Source: Paraclostridium ghonii
GTDB taxonomy: Bacteria > Bacillota > Clostridia > Peptostreptococcales > Peptostreptococcaceae
NCBI RefSeq assembly: GCF_023653455.1
Contig: NZ_JAKEDR010000161.1
Coordinates: 1-8,299, forward strand
Direction of reading: 5' to 3'
Length of the DNA stretch: 8,299 nt
Shown: positions 1-5,769 of the stretch, piece after piece
How positions within the stretch are numbered: the first letter of the stretch is position 1
Layout: every line of letters begins with the position of its first letter
The notes under the pieces: generated by a model
Told to the model about the DNA's origin: nothing
What the model saw: the letters and a program-made list of their open reading frames with translations, nothing else
Databases searched by the model: none
Translations under genes and position numbers: made by a program

Positions 1-1
1 A

Positions 2-40
2 CTTAAGAATACTTAAGATTTATTTAAAAAGTTCTTAAAG
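2..40 (+). promoter_or_regulatory. Tandem heptamer repeats, candidate VanR-type (OmpR family) operator
   Basis: Four related heptamers lie in a row: CTTAAGA at 2, CTTAAGA at 12, TTTAAAA at 23 and CTTAAAG at 34. The steps of 10, 11 and 11 bp put them on one face of the helix. OmpR/PhoB-family response regulators, which include VanR, characteristically bind direct repeats with this spacing next to or replacing a -35 box. The array sits about 85-120 bp upstream of the ligase start, the right place for an inducible van operon promoter. The site may extend beyond the window edge. Assignment to VanR is inference. Confidence 0.5.
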
Positions 41-66
41 TTTATATTTTATAGTTAATATATAAA
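35..66 (+). promoter_or_regulatory. Candidate promoter of the vanG-type operon
   Basis: The last heptamer contains a poor -35 (TTAAAG, 35-40). A TATATA at 59-64 lies 18 bp downstream, with TATAAA at 61-66 as the alternative -10. A weak -35 overlapped by activator repeats fits a promoter that needs an activated response regulator. The leader would be about 50 nt, ending in the AAGGAGA ribosome binding site (108-114) 8 nt before the ATG. In DNA this AT-rich a chance -10 is common, so the exact boxes are uncertain. Confidence 0.4.
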
Positions 67-122
67 ATAAATCACCAAAATAAAAAACACATAAAACTAT
101 ATAGGTTAAGGAGATTAAGCAA

Positions 123-1181
123 ATGAATAAAAAAAATGTATTGATAATATTCGGAGGAGAATCAAATGAATATGAGGTTTCTCTTAAATCAGCATCAGCT
201 GTAATTGATAGCATTGATAGAAATAAATATAATGTTTTAACTATAGGAATTACAATTGATGGAAAATGGCTTAAGTATGATTCAACAACAGAAAATATAA
301 GAAATAACACATGGTATAAACATGAAAGTTGTACACAAGCTTTTATATCGCCATGTAAAAGTAATAAAGGATTTATAGAAATTACACATTCAAAAGCTAA
401 GGTAATCCCTGTAGATGTAGTATTCCCAGTATTACATGGAAAGTATGGAGAAGATGGTACGCTTCAAGGATTATTAGAACTTTCAGGAATACCATTTGTA
501 GGATGCAAGACATTATCATCTGCAGTTTGTATGGATAAATCAATAGCACATAGTATAGTGGGTAAAGCAGGTGTAAAAGTTGCAAAGTCTATAATAATAT
601 ATGATAAAAAAGATAATGTAGTAAATAAGATAAAGGAAAAAGATATGAACTTTCCTATTTATGTTAAACCTGCAAAATCAGGATCATCTATAGGAATTAC
701 TAGAATATCCAACTTTAAAGATTTAAATAGTGCTATAGATAATGCATTTATGCAAGATGACAAGGTATTGATTGAAGAATCTATAGACGGTTTTGAAGTA
801 GGGTGTGCAATACTTGGAAGTAAAGATAATCTTATAGTTGGAGAAGTTGATGAGGTAGAACTATCAACAGGATTCTTTGATTTTGAAACAAAATACGCTT
901 CAGGAGTTTCAAAAATTCATGCTCCAGCAAGAATAGAAAGTTCTAAAGCTGAGGAAGTAAAAAATACAGCTATAAAAATATACAAATTACTTTCTTGTGA
1001 GGGTATGGCAAGAGTTGATATGTTTATAGATAAAAAAGGAGATATTTTCTTAAATGAAGTAAATACACTACCAGGATTTACTGACGGTAGTAGATATCCA
1101 AAAATGATGAATTTAATAGGATTAGATTTTACAAAATTAATAGATAAATTAATAGAAGAATCTTTAGCAGAGAGGAAATAG
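123..1181 (+). CDS. vanG: VanG-type D-alanine--D-serine ligase
   Basis: Cytoplasmic ATP-grasp ligase of the Ddl/Van family, 352 aa, usual length for the family. It is predicted to make D-Ala-D-Ser, which replaces D-Ala-D-Ala in peptidoglycan precursors and lowers vancomycin affinity. Visible landmarks are the N-terminal FGGESNEYEVSL motif (10-21), HGKYGEDG (105-112), CMDK (136-139), the ATP-binding lysine region KPAKSGSS (182-189), RVDMF (297-301) and NEVNTLPGF (311-319). The stretches around residues 220-260 and 297-326 resemble enterococcal VanG from memory. The omega loop has Lys257-Tyr258, the type seen in D-Ala or D-Ser ligases, whereas D-Ala-D-Lac ligases carry His there; the absence of a VanH-like dehydrogenase agrees. 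The start is supported by AAGGAGA at 108-114. It is the first gene of the operon and vanW follows after 2 nt. A housekeeping Ddl is the alternative, but the van neighbours argue against it. Confidence 0.9.
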   Translation: MNKKNVLIIFGGESNEYEVSLKSASAVIDSIDRNKYNVLTIGITIDGKWLKYDSTTENIRNNTWYKHESCTQAFISPCKSNKGFIEITHSKAKVIPVDVVFPVLHGKYGEDGTLQGLLELSGIPFVGCKTLSSAVCMDKSIAHSIVGKAGVKVAKSIIIYDKKDNVVNKIKEKDMNFPIYVKPAKSGSSIGITRISNFKDLNSAIDNAFMQDDKVLIEESIDGFEVGCAILGSKDNLIVGEVDEVELSTGFFDFETKYASGVSKIHAPARIESSKAEEVKNTAIKIYKLLSCEGMARVDMFIDKKGDIFLNEVNTLPGFTDGSRYPKMMNLIGLDFTKLIDKLIEESLAERK

Positions 1182-1183
1182 TT

Positions 1184-1996
1184 ATGGCAAAGAAAAGAAT
1201 AACAGAAATGTTTCCGTTTCTGTTACCACTGAGGAAAAAACAACGAAAAATATTTTTTTACTTAAAGATGAAAATTGATAAAAATCAATATGCAAAGCAT
1301 ATAGAGGAAAAATTATTACCACATAAAATTTATGAAACAAAATCAAAAATGATTAACGAAAATAGTGGATTTGATATTGTTTATCAAGAAAATAAGATAT
1401 ATAACTTGAAACTAGCATCTAAAAAAATAAGTGGAGTAGTAATTAGACCTAATGAAACTTTTTCTTTATGGAAACTTATACAACATGCAGACAAAAACAT
1501 ACCGTATAAAGATGGATTAATATTAGTTAATGGAAATATTGTTGCTTTATATGGAGGGGGATTATGTCAGTTAAGTAACTTAATATTTGAAGTTTTTCTT
1601 CATAGTCCATTGACAATTATTGAGAGGCATGGGCATACAGTAAGTACATTCCCAAGCTCACCAGATGCAGTAAAAGGAATAGACGCAACTATTGCAGAAG
1701 GATGGAAAGATTTAAAAATTAAAAATAATACAGATAAAGATTTTCAAATTGAAATTTCGTTTGATAACGAATATATATACGGAAAGCTTTTATGTAATCA
1801 AAATCATTACTCTAAATATGAAATATTTAATGAAGATGTAGTGTATTACAAAAAAGGTGACAGAATTATGCAAAAATCATCTGTTAATCGCAAGGAAATT
1901 AATATGAAAACTAAAGGAGTAAAACAATATCATTTATACAATGATATATGCGAAATAGGTTATGAATTACCAAAAGATATAAAGCTTAAACAATAA
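1184..1996 (+). CDS. vanW: VanW family glycopeptide-resistance accessory protein
   Basis: 270-aa protein recognisable as VanW: the N-terminal 'RITEMFPFLLPLRKKQRK' segment (5-22), NENSGFDIVYQENK (58-71), ETFSLW (91-96), the family hallmark GGGLCQLSN (124-132, with Cys128), and GIDATIAEGW (165-174) match the core of enterococcal VanW as I recall it. VanW occurs in vanB and vanG operons and as a domain in many clostridial proteins; its biochemical role is not established. No convincing signal peptide is seen: the N-terminus is very basic and its hydrophobic stretch is short. The ATG lies 2 nt after the ligase stop, and its ribosome binding site AGAGGA (1171-1176) is inside the ligase gene, so the two are probably translationally coupled. 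In the vanG operons I know vanW precedes the ligase; here it follows. Confidence 0.9.
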   Translation: MAKKRITEMFPFLLPLRKKQRKIFFYLKMKIDKNQYAKHIEEKLLPHKIYETKSKMINENSGFDIVYQENKIYNLKLASKKISGVVIRPNETFSLWKLIQHADKNIPYKDGLILVNGNIVALYGGGLCQLSNLIFEVFLHSPLTIIERHGHTVSTFPSSPDAVKGIDATIAEGWKDLKIKNNTDKDFQIEISFDNEYIYGKLLCNQNHYSKYEIFNEDVVYYKKGDRIMQKSSVNRKEINMKTKGVKQYHLYNDICEIGYELPKDIKLKQ

Positions 1997-2023
1997 TAAA
2001 AGTACAACTGGGAGGTTTAGAAT

Positions 2024-3007
2024 ATGAGAACAAAATTAAAAATATCAGATGTTTTACAGGCAAAATCTAGAATAAATGATTATGTAAAAAAAACACCACT
2101 TATTAGAGCTAACAATCTTGAAAAAATGTTTAAAGGAGCTCAAATATGGCTTAAACTTGAAAATATGCAACATACAGGGGCTTTTAAGATACGTGGAGTT
2201 GCTAACAAAATGTTAAGTCTTTCAGAGGAAGAATTATCTAATGGTGTAACAGCAGCTTCTAGTGGAAATCATGCTCAAGCAGTTGCATATATGGCAAAAT
2301 CTCTTAATACAAAAGCTACAATAGTAATGCCAGAAAATGCTCCAATAGCAAAAATAGAAGGTGCAAAAGGGTACGGGGCATCTGTGGTACTTTATGGTTT
2401 TACAGGGCAAGATAGGGACATGAAATGTGAGGAATTAATAAAAGAAAATAAGTACTGTTTAGTACATTCTCATATGGATCCACTTGTAATTACGGGGCAT
2501 GCAACAGTTGCAGTTGAAGCATGGGAACAAATGAATGGACAAATGGATGAGATTATCGTACCTTGTGGTGCTGGAAGTTTAGCAAGTGGAACGGCTTTTG
2601 CAATGAAGCAAATTGATCCTACAATAAAAGTTACAGGAGTTGAGCCTGCTAGTGTACCTTTATTCACAGAAAGTATAAAAGAAAATAAAGCAATTACAGT
2701 AGAAATGGGACAAACGATAGCAGATGGACTGCGTATAAGTAAAGCTGAAGATATTAACTTTAATCTTATTCGTGACAATATAGATAAAGTTGAAATAGTA
2801 TCAGAAAGTAGTATAGCTCAAGCAGTAAAAGAGATTGCACTAAAAGAAAAATTTACAGTTGAACCATCGGCATGTGTAGGTTTAGCCGCATTACTTGAAA
2901 ATAAAATAGATACAAGTAAAGGAAGAAATATATGCATAGTTATAACTGGTGGAAATATAGACGCGTCTCTTTACTCAGATATACTTTTAGGAAATATTTC
3001 TATTTAA
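2024..3007 (+). CDS. Fold-type-II PLP enzyme, threonine ammonia-lyase / serine racemase family; candidate D-Ser supplier
   Basis: 327-aa soluble enzyme, close in length to TdcB-type catabolic threonine dehydratases and eukaryotic serine racemase, with no C-terminal ACT regulatory domain. The PLP lysine is Lys55 in TGAFKIRG (51-58). SSGNH (79-83) binds the PLP ring region, and Ser80 corresponds to serine racemase Ser84, the second catalytic base. TIADGLR (231-237) and the C-terminal ITGGNID (307-313) are also present. Oddities: the phosphate-binding tetraglycine loop reads G-A-G-S (182-185), and the position matching a metal ligand of mammalian serine racemase (Asp216) is Leu213. Sequence alone supports L-threonine/L-serine deamination. 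The context, between vanW and vanXY in an operon lacking VanT, suggests serine racemisation instead; that is inference. The ribosome binding site GGGAGGT (2010-2016) is strong, and the gap after vanW is 27 nt with no terminator. Confidence 0.88.
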   Translation: MRTKLKISDVLQAKSRINDYVKKTPLIRANNLEKMFKGAQIWLKLENMQHTGAFKIRGVANKMLSLSEEELSNGVTAASSGNHAQAVAYMAKSLNTKATIVMPENAPIAKIEGAKGYGASVVLYGFTGQDRDMKCEELIKENKYCLVHSHMDPLVITGHATVAVEAWEQMNGQMDEIIVPCGAGSLASGTAFAMKQIDPTIKVTGVEPASVPLFTESIKENKAITVEMGQTIADGLRISKAEDINFNLIRDNIDKVEIVSESSIAQAVKEIALKEKFTVEPSACVGLAALLENKIDTSKGRNICIVITGGNIDASLYSDILLGNISI

Positions 3008-3060
3008 TCTGTAGTTTTTAACAATAGTTATTATGTATAATTGAAAGAGGGGTAATCATC

Positions 3061-3864
3061 ATGGGTTTAACATATAAAAACGATGCAGTTGAGCAAAATA
3101 AAATTATTTTAAATTTACATGAAAAAGATTTATATTCTGGAAGTTTAATACTAGTTAATAAGGATAATGAGTTTAGAAAAAATGAAGAAAATTTAGTGCC
3201 TATAGATAGTGAATACTTATCTATTTATAAAGATTCACCTATATATATAAATAAAATAATGAAAGATTCACTTTTAAATTTAATTGATGACATAGACGGT
3301 AGAAAACAAATTTTAGCAGTAAGTGGGTTTAGAAGCGAAGAAGAACAAAAAAAAATTTATAATGATTCCATAGACGAAAATGGGATAGAATTTACAAAAA
3401 AATATGTTGCTAAACCAAAACAAAGTGAACATCAAACCGGATTAGCAATTGATTTAGGAGAAGTAAGCGATAGCGTGGATTTTATATGTCCGTCTTTTCC
3501 TGATCATGGGATATGCAAAAAATTTAAAGATTTAGCATCTAGTTATGGGTTTATAATGAGATATGCAAAGGAAAAAGAACATATAACATATATATCAGAA
3601 GAAAAATGGCACTTTAGATATGTTGGAAATCCACATGCAAAGATTATTAGTGAGTTTGACTATTGTCTAGAGGAGTATTTAGACATTATACGTGAATTTA
3701 AATTTAATGAAAAACATTTAAAGATAGCAAATGATAATATGGATATAGAAATATTTTTTGTTGAGAAAGCAGGAGATATAACTCAAATTGTTATTGACTC
3801 ATGTCAAAAATATGATGTATCTGGTAACAATATAGATGGGTTTATTGTAACAGTTTTTAAATAG
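3061..3864 (+). CDS. vanXY: VanXY-type D,D-dipeptidase/D,D-carboxypeptidase
   Basis: Zinc peptidase of the M15 (VanY/VanX) family, 267 aa. The signature SEHQTGLAID (122-131) supplies zinc ligands His124 and Asp131. EKWH (181-184) supplies catalytic Glu181 and third ligand His184. SGFRS (88-92) carries the conserved Arg91. There is no signal peptide or membrane anchor, unlike membrane-bound VanY, so the enzyme is predicted cytoplasmic like VanXY proteins of vanC/E/G operons. These cleave D-Ala-D-Ala and the terminal D-Ala of UDP-MurNAc-pentapeptide while sparing D-Ser ends. Residues after about 195 form a C-terminal extension without a motif I recognise. The ribosome binding site is AGAGGGG (3046-3052), 8 nt before the ATG. 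It lies 53 nt after the PLP enzyme, with no terminator between, and is probably the last operon gene. Confidence 0.88.
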   Translation: MGLTYKNDAVEQNKIILNLHEKDLYSGSLILVNKDNEFRKNEENLVPIDSEYLSIYKDSPIYINKIMKDSLLNLIDDIDGRKQILAVSGFRSEEEQKKIYNDSIDENGIEFTKKYVAKPKQSEHQTGLAIDLGEVSDSVDFICPSFPDHGICKKFKDLASSYGFIMRYAKEKEHITYISEEKWHFRYVGNPHAKIISEFDYCLEEYLDIIREFKFNEKHLKIANDNMDIEIFFVEKAGDITQIVIDSCQKYDVSGNNIDGFIVTVFK

Positions 3865-3876
3865 AATATATACTAA

Positions 3877-3917
3877 GGTATTATAAATTATATGATTTGT
3901 GGATAAGTTATAATACC
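3877..3917. repeat. 10-bp inverted repeat with 21-nt loop after vanXY
   Basis: GGTATTATAA (3877-3886) and its exact reverse complement TTATAATACC (3908-3917) flank a 21-nt spacer, starting 12 nt after the vanXY stop. No T-tract follows, so it is not a canonical intrinsic terminator. It could stabilise the 3' end of the van mRNA or mark the left boundary of the structured element that follows. Confidence 0.5.
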
Positions 3918-3928
3918 AACTGCTAAAC

Positions 3929-4047
3929 TTGAGCAACGGACGAAGTCGTTTGAGTAACGGGACACGAGTTTGCCGAGTGGACGTTGACGACATGAAATTT
4001 GAGCGACATTAAGTGGTTCGCAGACGTAGTCGCTCAAGCAAAGCGAA
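3929..4047. other. GC-rich structured intergenic island, possible RNA element or dispersed repeat
   Basis: This 119-nt stretch has 59 G/C bases (about 50%) amid very AT-rich flanks. It carries three direct copies of TTGAGYRAC (3929-3937, 3950-3958, 3999-4007) and one inverted copy, GTCGCTCAA (4029-4037). The third copy and the inverted copy make a perfect 9-bp stem with a 21-nt loop. An alternative 5-bp stem, TCGCT (4030-4034) with AGCGA (4042-4046), is followed by six T (4048-4053) and excludes the first stem, as in a terminator/antiterminator pair. I see no credible open reading frame. It resembles no RNA family I can name; a clostridial dispersed repeat is an equally good reading. Strand is undecided. 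Confidence 0.5.
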
Positions 4048-4053
4048 TTTTTT
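4030..4053 (+). terminator. Possible weak intrinsic terminator of the van operon
   Basis: TCGCT/AGCGA stem with a 7-nt loop, then one A and a run of six T (4048-4053). The stem is short, and the competing 9-bp stem (3999-4007 with 4029-4037) would disrupt it. It is nevertheless the only hairpin plus T-tract close downstream of vanXY on the + strand. Confidence 0.3.
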
Positions 4054-4059
4054 ATAAAG

Positions 4060-4135
4060 TAATATAACTAAGCCTGAAACTTTAAACAGATTTTATTGAA
4101 AAAATAAAATAATAAAAAAGGGCTTAGTTATATTA
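4060..4135. repeat. 15-bp perfect inverted repeat with 46-nt AT-rich loop
   Basis: TAATATAACTAAGCC (4060-4074) is exactly complementary to GGCTTAGTTATATTA (4121-4135). The loop is 46 nt and nearly all A/T. On neither strand does a T-tract follow the second arm, so a terminator is unlikely. The small size and terminal inverted-repeat layout resemble a miniature element or a processing hairpin. No target-site duplication could be identified with confidence. Confidence 0.6.
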
Positions 4136-4416
4136 TTGTTATTGAAAAATCAACTTTTAAAATCTTAAATTATATTTATATACAGATATTTTTATCTGGA
4201 ATATTGCGTTTAATGTGGTAAATATAAATTATGTAAAATCTAAAGAAAATAAGTTCAATCACTAAGGTTATTTTATACCTAAAAGTTTTTTTATTTATAT
4301 TAAGTATAGTGTACAAATATTATAGGGGTAACTTATTAAACAGCATTAAAACACATTGAATAGTAAGTATATTTATTAGGAAGAATATAATTAAAATATT
4401 TAAAACAGAATAATGC
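4136..4416. other. AT-rich gap with no recognised gene
   Basis: About 280 nt between the 15-bp inverted repeat and the kinase promoter. I looked for remains of a response-regulator gene, expected next to a VanS-like kinase, and found no recognisable receiver or DNA-binding segment. Only very short open frames are present, such as a 16-codon GTG frame near 4310 that resembles nothing I know. A T-run (4287-4293) follows a poor imperfect hairpin near 4265-4280. Confidence 0.4.
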
Positions 4417-4422
4417 TATAAT
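4414..4422 (+). promoter_or_regulatory. Extended -10 promoter for the sensor kinase
   Basis: TGCTATAAT (4414-4422) is a perfect extended -10 (TGnTATAAT). There is no good -35 at 16-18 bp, only A/T-rich sequence, as is usual for extended -10 promoters. Transcription would begin near 4429, giving a leader of about 70 nt to the TTG start. It lets the kinase be expressed separately from the van operon. Confidence 0.6.
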
Positions 4423-4485
4423 GGTTAATAGTATAAAAAATAAAAAGGTATATGAATGAAAGTAAAATCATATATACATCATGGT

Positions 4486-4493
4486 GGGAGGAG
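4486..4493 (+). promoter_or_regulatory. Strong Shine-Dalgarno fixing the kinase TTG start
   Basis: GGGAGGAG lies 6 nt upstream of TTG at 4500. The ATG at 4452 in the same frame has only a weak AAGG (4445-4448) at poor spacing. If that ATG were used, the Shine-Dalgarno would be translated as part of a Trp-Trp-Glu-Glu stretch. Confidence 0.75.
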
Positions 4494-4499
4494 ATAAAA

Positions 4500-5621
4500 T
4501 TGAAAGATAGCACGAAATATCTAATTAATATATATAAATCTATTTTTATGGAACTTATATATATATTAATAAGTTTTACTATTTCAAACATATTATGCAC
4601 AACACTATACACAATTTGGTCGGCCTTACAAAATAAAGAATCAGTTTTTTGGATTGCACATTTGCTTAGATCAATAAAAAACGGGAGATTTGGAACTCTT
4701 TTATATTATATGATACCTGTTATATTTACAGTGTTAATTTATATAAAAATTACTTATAAAAGGTATAAAAAAATAGCTCTATTAATGGAGAGTATAGAGT
4801 CTATGGCTGATGGAGATTTAGAAAAAAATATAGAAAATATAGATTCGAATGATATTTTTGGAGAAGTTTATAAAAATATAAATAGAATTATAGAAAGACT
4901 TAAGAATATAACAGTAGAAGAACGAAAAGCTCAACAGACAAAAACAGACTTAATAACAAATGTTTCTCATGATTTAAGAACGCCGTTAACATCTATAATA
5001 GGATACTTAAATCTAATAGAAGATGATAAGTACAAAGATGAAGTACATCTTAAATATTATACGAAAATAGCTTATGAAAAATCAAAGGATTTAAATGTAC
5101 TTATAAATGATTTATTTGAGCTTACAAAGTTACAAAATAAGTCATTACCACTTAATAAAACAGATATAAATTTGGTTGAGTTAATAAGTCAAGTTATAAC
5201 TTATTTAGATGGTCAATTAAAAAATGTTAATATGAAAATTAGAGTTGATTTTTCTAATGATAAATTAATGATAAATGCAGATTCAAATAAACTTGTTAGG
5301 GTGTTTGAAAATATAATAAGTAATGCAACAAAATATGGCAATGAAGGTAAGTATATAGATATTATCACTAAAAGAGAAAATGATAGTGCAGTAGTAGAAA
5401 TAATAAATTATGGAGAAACAATACCACATTCAGATATACCTTTTATATTTGATAGGTTTTATAGAGTTGAAAAGTCAAGAAATAAAAACAGTGGAGGAAG
5501 CGGATTAGGATTAGCTATAGCCAAAAATATAATTGAAATTCATGATGGAAACATTTTAGCTGAAAGCAATAATTCTAAAACTACATTCAAAATTAGCTTA
5601 CCTATTAATAAAAACCTATAG
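4500..5621 (+). CDS. VanS-like membrane sensor histidine kinase
   Basis: 373-aa histidine kinase counted from TTG at 4500, chosen for its GGGAGGAG ribosome binding site; the in-frame ATG at 4452 would add 16 residues. Two membrane segments (about 14-40 and 64-84) flank a short extracellular loop of about 23 residues, and a HAMP-like linker follows (about 85-140). The H box is NVSHDLRTPLTSIIGY with phospho-acceptor His157. The N box is FENIISNATKY (Asn275), the F box FDRFYR (317-322) and the G2 box GGSGLGLAI (332-340). The usual G1 DxGxG is replaced by NYGETIP (303-309), which I recall from VanS-type kinases. The short loop suits detection of membrane-near cell-wall stress or drug-lipid II. 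No response regulator is adjacent in this window, so its partner is unknown; a VanR encoded left of the window is a natural candidate. It is transcribed apart from the van genes. Confidence 0.85.
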   Translation: MKDSTKYLINIYKSIFMELIYILISFTISNILCTTLYTIWSALQNKESVFWIAHLLRSIKNGRFGTLLYYMIPVIFTVLIYIKITYKRYKKIALLMESIESMADGDLEKNIENIDSNDIFGEVYKNINRIIERLKNITVEERKAQQTKTDLITNVSHDLRTPLTSIIGYLNLIEDDKYKDEVHLKYYTKIAYEKSKDLNVLINDLFELTKLQNKSLPLNKTDINLVELISQVITYLDGQLKNVNMKIRVDFSNDKLMINADSNKLVRVFENIISNATKYGNEGKYIDIITKRENDSAVVEIINYGETIPHSDIPFIFDRFYRVEKSRNKNSGGSGLGLAIAKNIIEIHDGNILAESNNSKTTFKISLPINKNL

Positions 5622-5676
5622 TCAGGATTAGATAAATGAAGAGTTAAAAATTAAGTGTAAAAAAATAAAAAAACTA

Positions 5677-5705
5677 TGTACATAAGTAAAAATGTGCTAT
5701 ATAAT
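5677..5705 (+). promoter_or_regulatory. SigA-type promoter of the alcohol dehydrogenase gene
   Basis: TGTACA (5677-5682) and TATAAT (5700-5705) are separated by 17 bp, giving 4/6 and 6/6 matches to the consensus. Transcription would start near 5712, leaving a leader of about 58 nt before the ATG. The strong ribosome binding site AAGGGGG (5756-5762) suggests high expression. Confidence 0.7.
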
Positions 5706-5711
5706 TAAAAT

Positions 5712-5729
5712 GTGTTAAATAAAAAACAA
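5712..5729. promoter_or_regulatory. Possible Rex operator at the transcription start
   Basis: The 18 bp here match the Rex consensus TTGTTAA-N4-TTAACAA at 11 of 14 fixed positions; positions 1, 12 and 13 differ. Rex senses NADH/NAD+ and commonly represses fermentative alcohol dehydrogenases in clostridia, and a site at the transcription start fits repression. Chance matches are frequent in A/T-rich DNA, and the right half is weak. Confidence 0.35.
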
Positions 5730-5769
5730 AAACAATATTTAAAAAAACGTTTAACAAGGGGGAAAAGAC

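Noticed and set aside
123..1181. VanA/VanB-type D-Ala-D-Lac ligase
   Set aside because: No VanH-like dehydrogenase is present, the omega loop has Lys-Tyr instead of the His variant, and the peptidase is a cytoplasmic VanXY type, all pointing to the D-Ser pathway.
2470..2778. 102-codon open frame on the - strand within the PLP enzyme gene
   Set aside because: It lies wholly inside a well-supported gene, has no ribosome binding site evidence, and its composition looks like an antisense shadow.
3036..3041. Perfect TATAAT just before vanXY, suggesting an internal promoter
   Set aside because: Transcription would begin inside or after the AGAGGGG ribosome binding site at 3046-3052, leaving no usable leader, and there is no good -35.
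3799..3993. 64-codon - strand open frame running into the GC-rich island
   Set aside because: No recognisable protein features; it straddles the vanXY 3' end and a structured non-coding segment.
4310..4360. Tiny GTG open frame followed by an AGGGG that looks like a ribosome binding site
   Set aside because: Only 16 codons, the AGGGG lies inside it rather than before it, and no start codon with good spacing follows.
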